This document shows positions 62,971 through 64,000 of a DNA stretch of 64,000 bases, one piece after another; positions within the stretch are counted from its first letter, which is position 1; every line of letters begins with the position of its first letter. The stretch comes from Oleiphilus messinensis (lineage in GTDB: Bacteria; Pseudomonadota; Gammaproteobacteria; Pseudomonadales; Oleiphilaceae). The notes beneath the pieces were generated by a model, which searched no databases, was not told the DNA's origin, and saw only the letters and a list, made by a program, of their open reading frames with translations. The stretch lies in assembly GCF_002162375.1 (NCBI RefSeq), contig NZ_CP021425.1, forward strand, positions 6,203,276 through 6,267,275, read 5' to 3'. Position numbers and translations under genes: made by a program.

Positions 62971-64000
62971 TCATTCGCTCTCCAGCTTTGCCAACATGTC
63001 ACGAGCCGTAACCTCGGCCAATGCATCCCAAGTATAGCCGGACTCAATAAAAGAACGGGCCGACTCAGCATTGGTATCGAATTCCTCTGGTGTTCGCAAC
63101 AGAGCATAAATCAACTTCTCAGCATAATCTTCGGGATTATCGGCCTCTGCAAAGATCACTGCTTGGCAAGGTTTGAAAATAGCCATTGATGCAAGATTAC
63201 TGGTCACCACGGTGCTACCACTACCCAAGTAAGTGAACATTTTAATGGGGGAAGTTCCTACATGTTTCATTATCCCGGATTCATCAAAGGCTGCAACACG
63301 GGGGCAGGTTAACACCTTACACTGATGTAGGAAGTGCTGAATTTGGTCTGGTTCAATGTACCCACTAAACTGCACAGCATGTTGAATTCCAAGACGTGCT
63401 ACTTCATCTCGATAAAACGACTCTAGTTTACCCCTTCCAGCAATATAGAAACGAGCCATCGGTACCTTTTCCAACACGAAAGGCATTGCCCTGATAATCG
63501 TTTCAACCCCCTGCCAAGGCTCAAATGACCCCATAAAGCCAATCACAGGTTCATTTTTTCTGGGGTGGTGTACCGTAAAAGCACGACTTTCTTGAATTAC
63601 ACGTTGCTCACAGCCATTCGGGACTACGGTGAACAAATCCGATACCACCCCAGCTCGCTGACTCAAGTAATTTTTGATTTCTGGTGTAACTGCAAAACAC
63701 CCGGTTGAGCGTCGGATTAACCAGTTCTCAAGCGCGACAGCTATCGGAACCAACCAACGATGATTGGCCTCCATTTCAATCAAAGTATTGAATTCAACAA
63801 AAAACGGTATTTTATGCCAAGCTGCGTACAATCCCGGAATCACATAGCTACGTCCGGCCCGAATATAAAAAGTATCCGGGCGACTTTTACGATTACGCAA
63901 CAGCATCCAAGTACGCCATTGTTCCAGCAATTGATAGGGTAAGGACGCCCTTTTTTTTAGAACTTTTGTATGGTTTACCGATAAGTCTAAATGCGCCTCT
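62971..64000 (-). CDS. Glycosyltransferase, GT4 type, 5' end beyond the window
   Basis: A GT-B glycosyltransferase lacking its start: the reading frame is open from the window edge (64000) with no stop, and the first visible residues are inside the N-terminal domain (RAGRSYVIPGLYAAWHKIPF). The C-terminal half has VIGFMGSFEPWQGVETIIRA, KVLTCPRVAAFDESGIMKHV and a nucleotide-sugar-binding region (TSPIKMFTYLGSGSTVVTSN) of group 1 transferases. It is probably the first part of the operon with the downstream amidotransferase, 3 bp away. Confidence 0.85.
   Translation of the reverse strand, partial: EAHLDLSVNHTKVLKKRASLPYQLLEQWRTWMLLRNRKSRPDTFYIRAGRSYVIPGLYAAWHKIPFFVEFNTLIEMEANHRWLVPIAVALENWLIRRSTGCFAVTPEIKNYLSQRAGVVSDLFTVVPNGCEQRVIQESRAFTVHHPRKNEPVIGFMGSFEPWQGVETIIRAMPFVLEKVPMARFYIAGRGKLESFYRDEVARLGIQHAVQFSGYIEPDQIQHFLHQCKVLTCPRVAAFDESGIMKHVGTSPIKMFTYLGSGSTVVTSNLASMAIFKPCQAVIFAEADNPEDYAEKLIYALLRTPEEFDTNAESARSFIESGYTWDALAEVTARDMLAKLESE

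Overview
The window looks like a chromosomal segment of an aquatic, probably marine, gammaproteobacterium. That rests on protein families seen here together: a ZrgA-type zinc system, a YjbH-type outer-membrane protein, a PEP-CTERM protein, a monomeric NADP isocitrate dehydrogenase, MxcH/MxcI-like iron uptake genes and a WbpB/D/E/I sugar pathway. No rRNA or tRNA is present, so a genus cannot be assigned. All family assignments are from reading the sequence; no database search was run.

Layout. 0.2-3.8 kb: zinc-uptake operon (DUF2946 protein, ZrgA, ABC ATPase, FtsX-type permease, DUF3299 protein). 3.8-11.7 kb: D-glucuronate catabolism, with uxuA divergent from GH31 hydrolase-uxuB-uxaC-kdgK; together these take glucuronate to 2-keto-3-deoxy-6-phosphogluconate. 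11.7-15.1 kb: orphan yjbH and a PEP-CTERM protein. 15.3-16.3 kb: a gutted kinase/histidine-kinase pseudogene whose interior is replaced by a small AT-rich gene. 16.3-21.1 kb: a lipoprotein, an HBM-type chemoreceptor and a dehydrogenase/SDR operon.

21.4-32.0 kb is an AT-rich accessory island: a candidate membrane toxin and partner, an Eco29kI-like restriction-modification pair, the tail of a group II intron, a NYN-LOTUS protein, an IS66 element, a RHH/PIN toxin-antitoxin pair with a truncated second copy, and remnants of a REP-type transposase, a DUF1963-like gene and an IS110 element. Four direct copies of a ~180-bp repeat divide part of this island into one- or two-gene compartments. This is the most unusual structure in the window.

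32.0-43.2 kb: iron acquisition under several Fur-like boxes: a siderophore receptor, two PepSY-membrane-protein modules with small membrane partners, an MxcH-like receptor and an MxcI-like lipoprotein. 43.4-48.3 kb: a DUF4139 protein with a downstream partner, and monomeric isocitrate dehydrogenase. 48.4-64.0 kb: a surface-polysaccharide locus: WbpB/D/E/I enzymes for a UDP-ManNAc3NAcA-type sugar, a WecA-like initiating transferase, Wzz, a second sugar-1-P transferase, a nucleotide-sugar dehydratase, a Wzy/WaaL-like protein, two glycosyltransferases (one running off the window end) and two asparagine-synthase-type amidotransferases, one of which contains a perfect 47-bp palindrome in its coding sequence.
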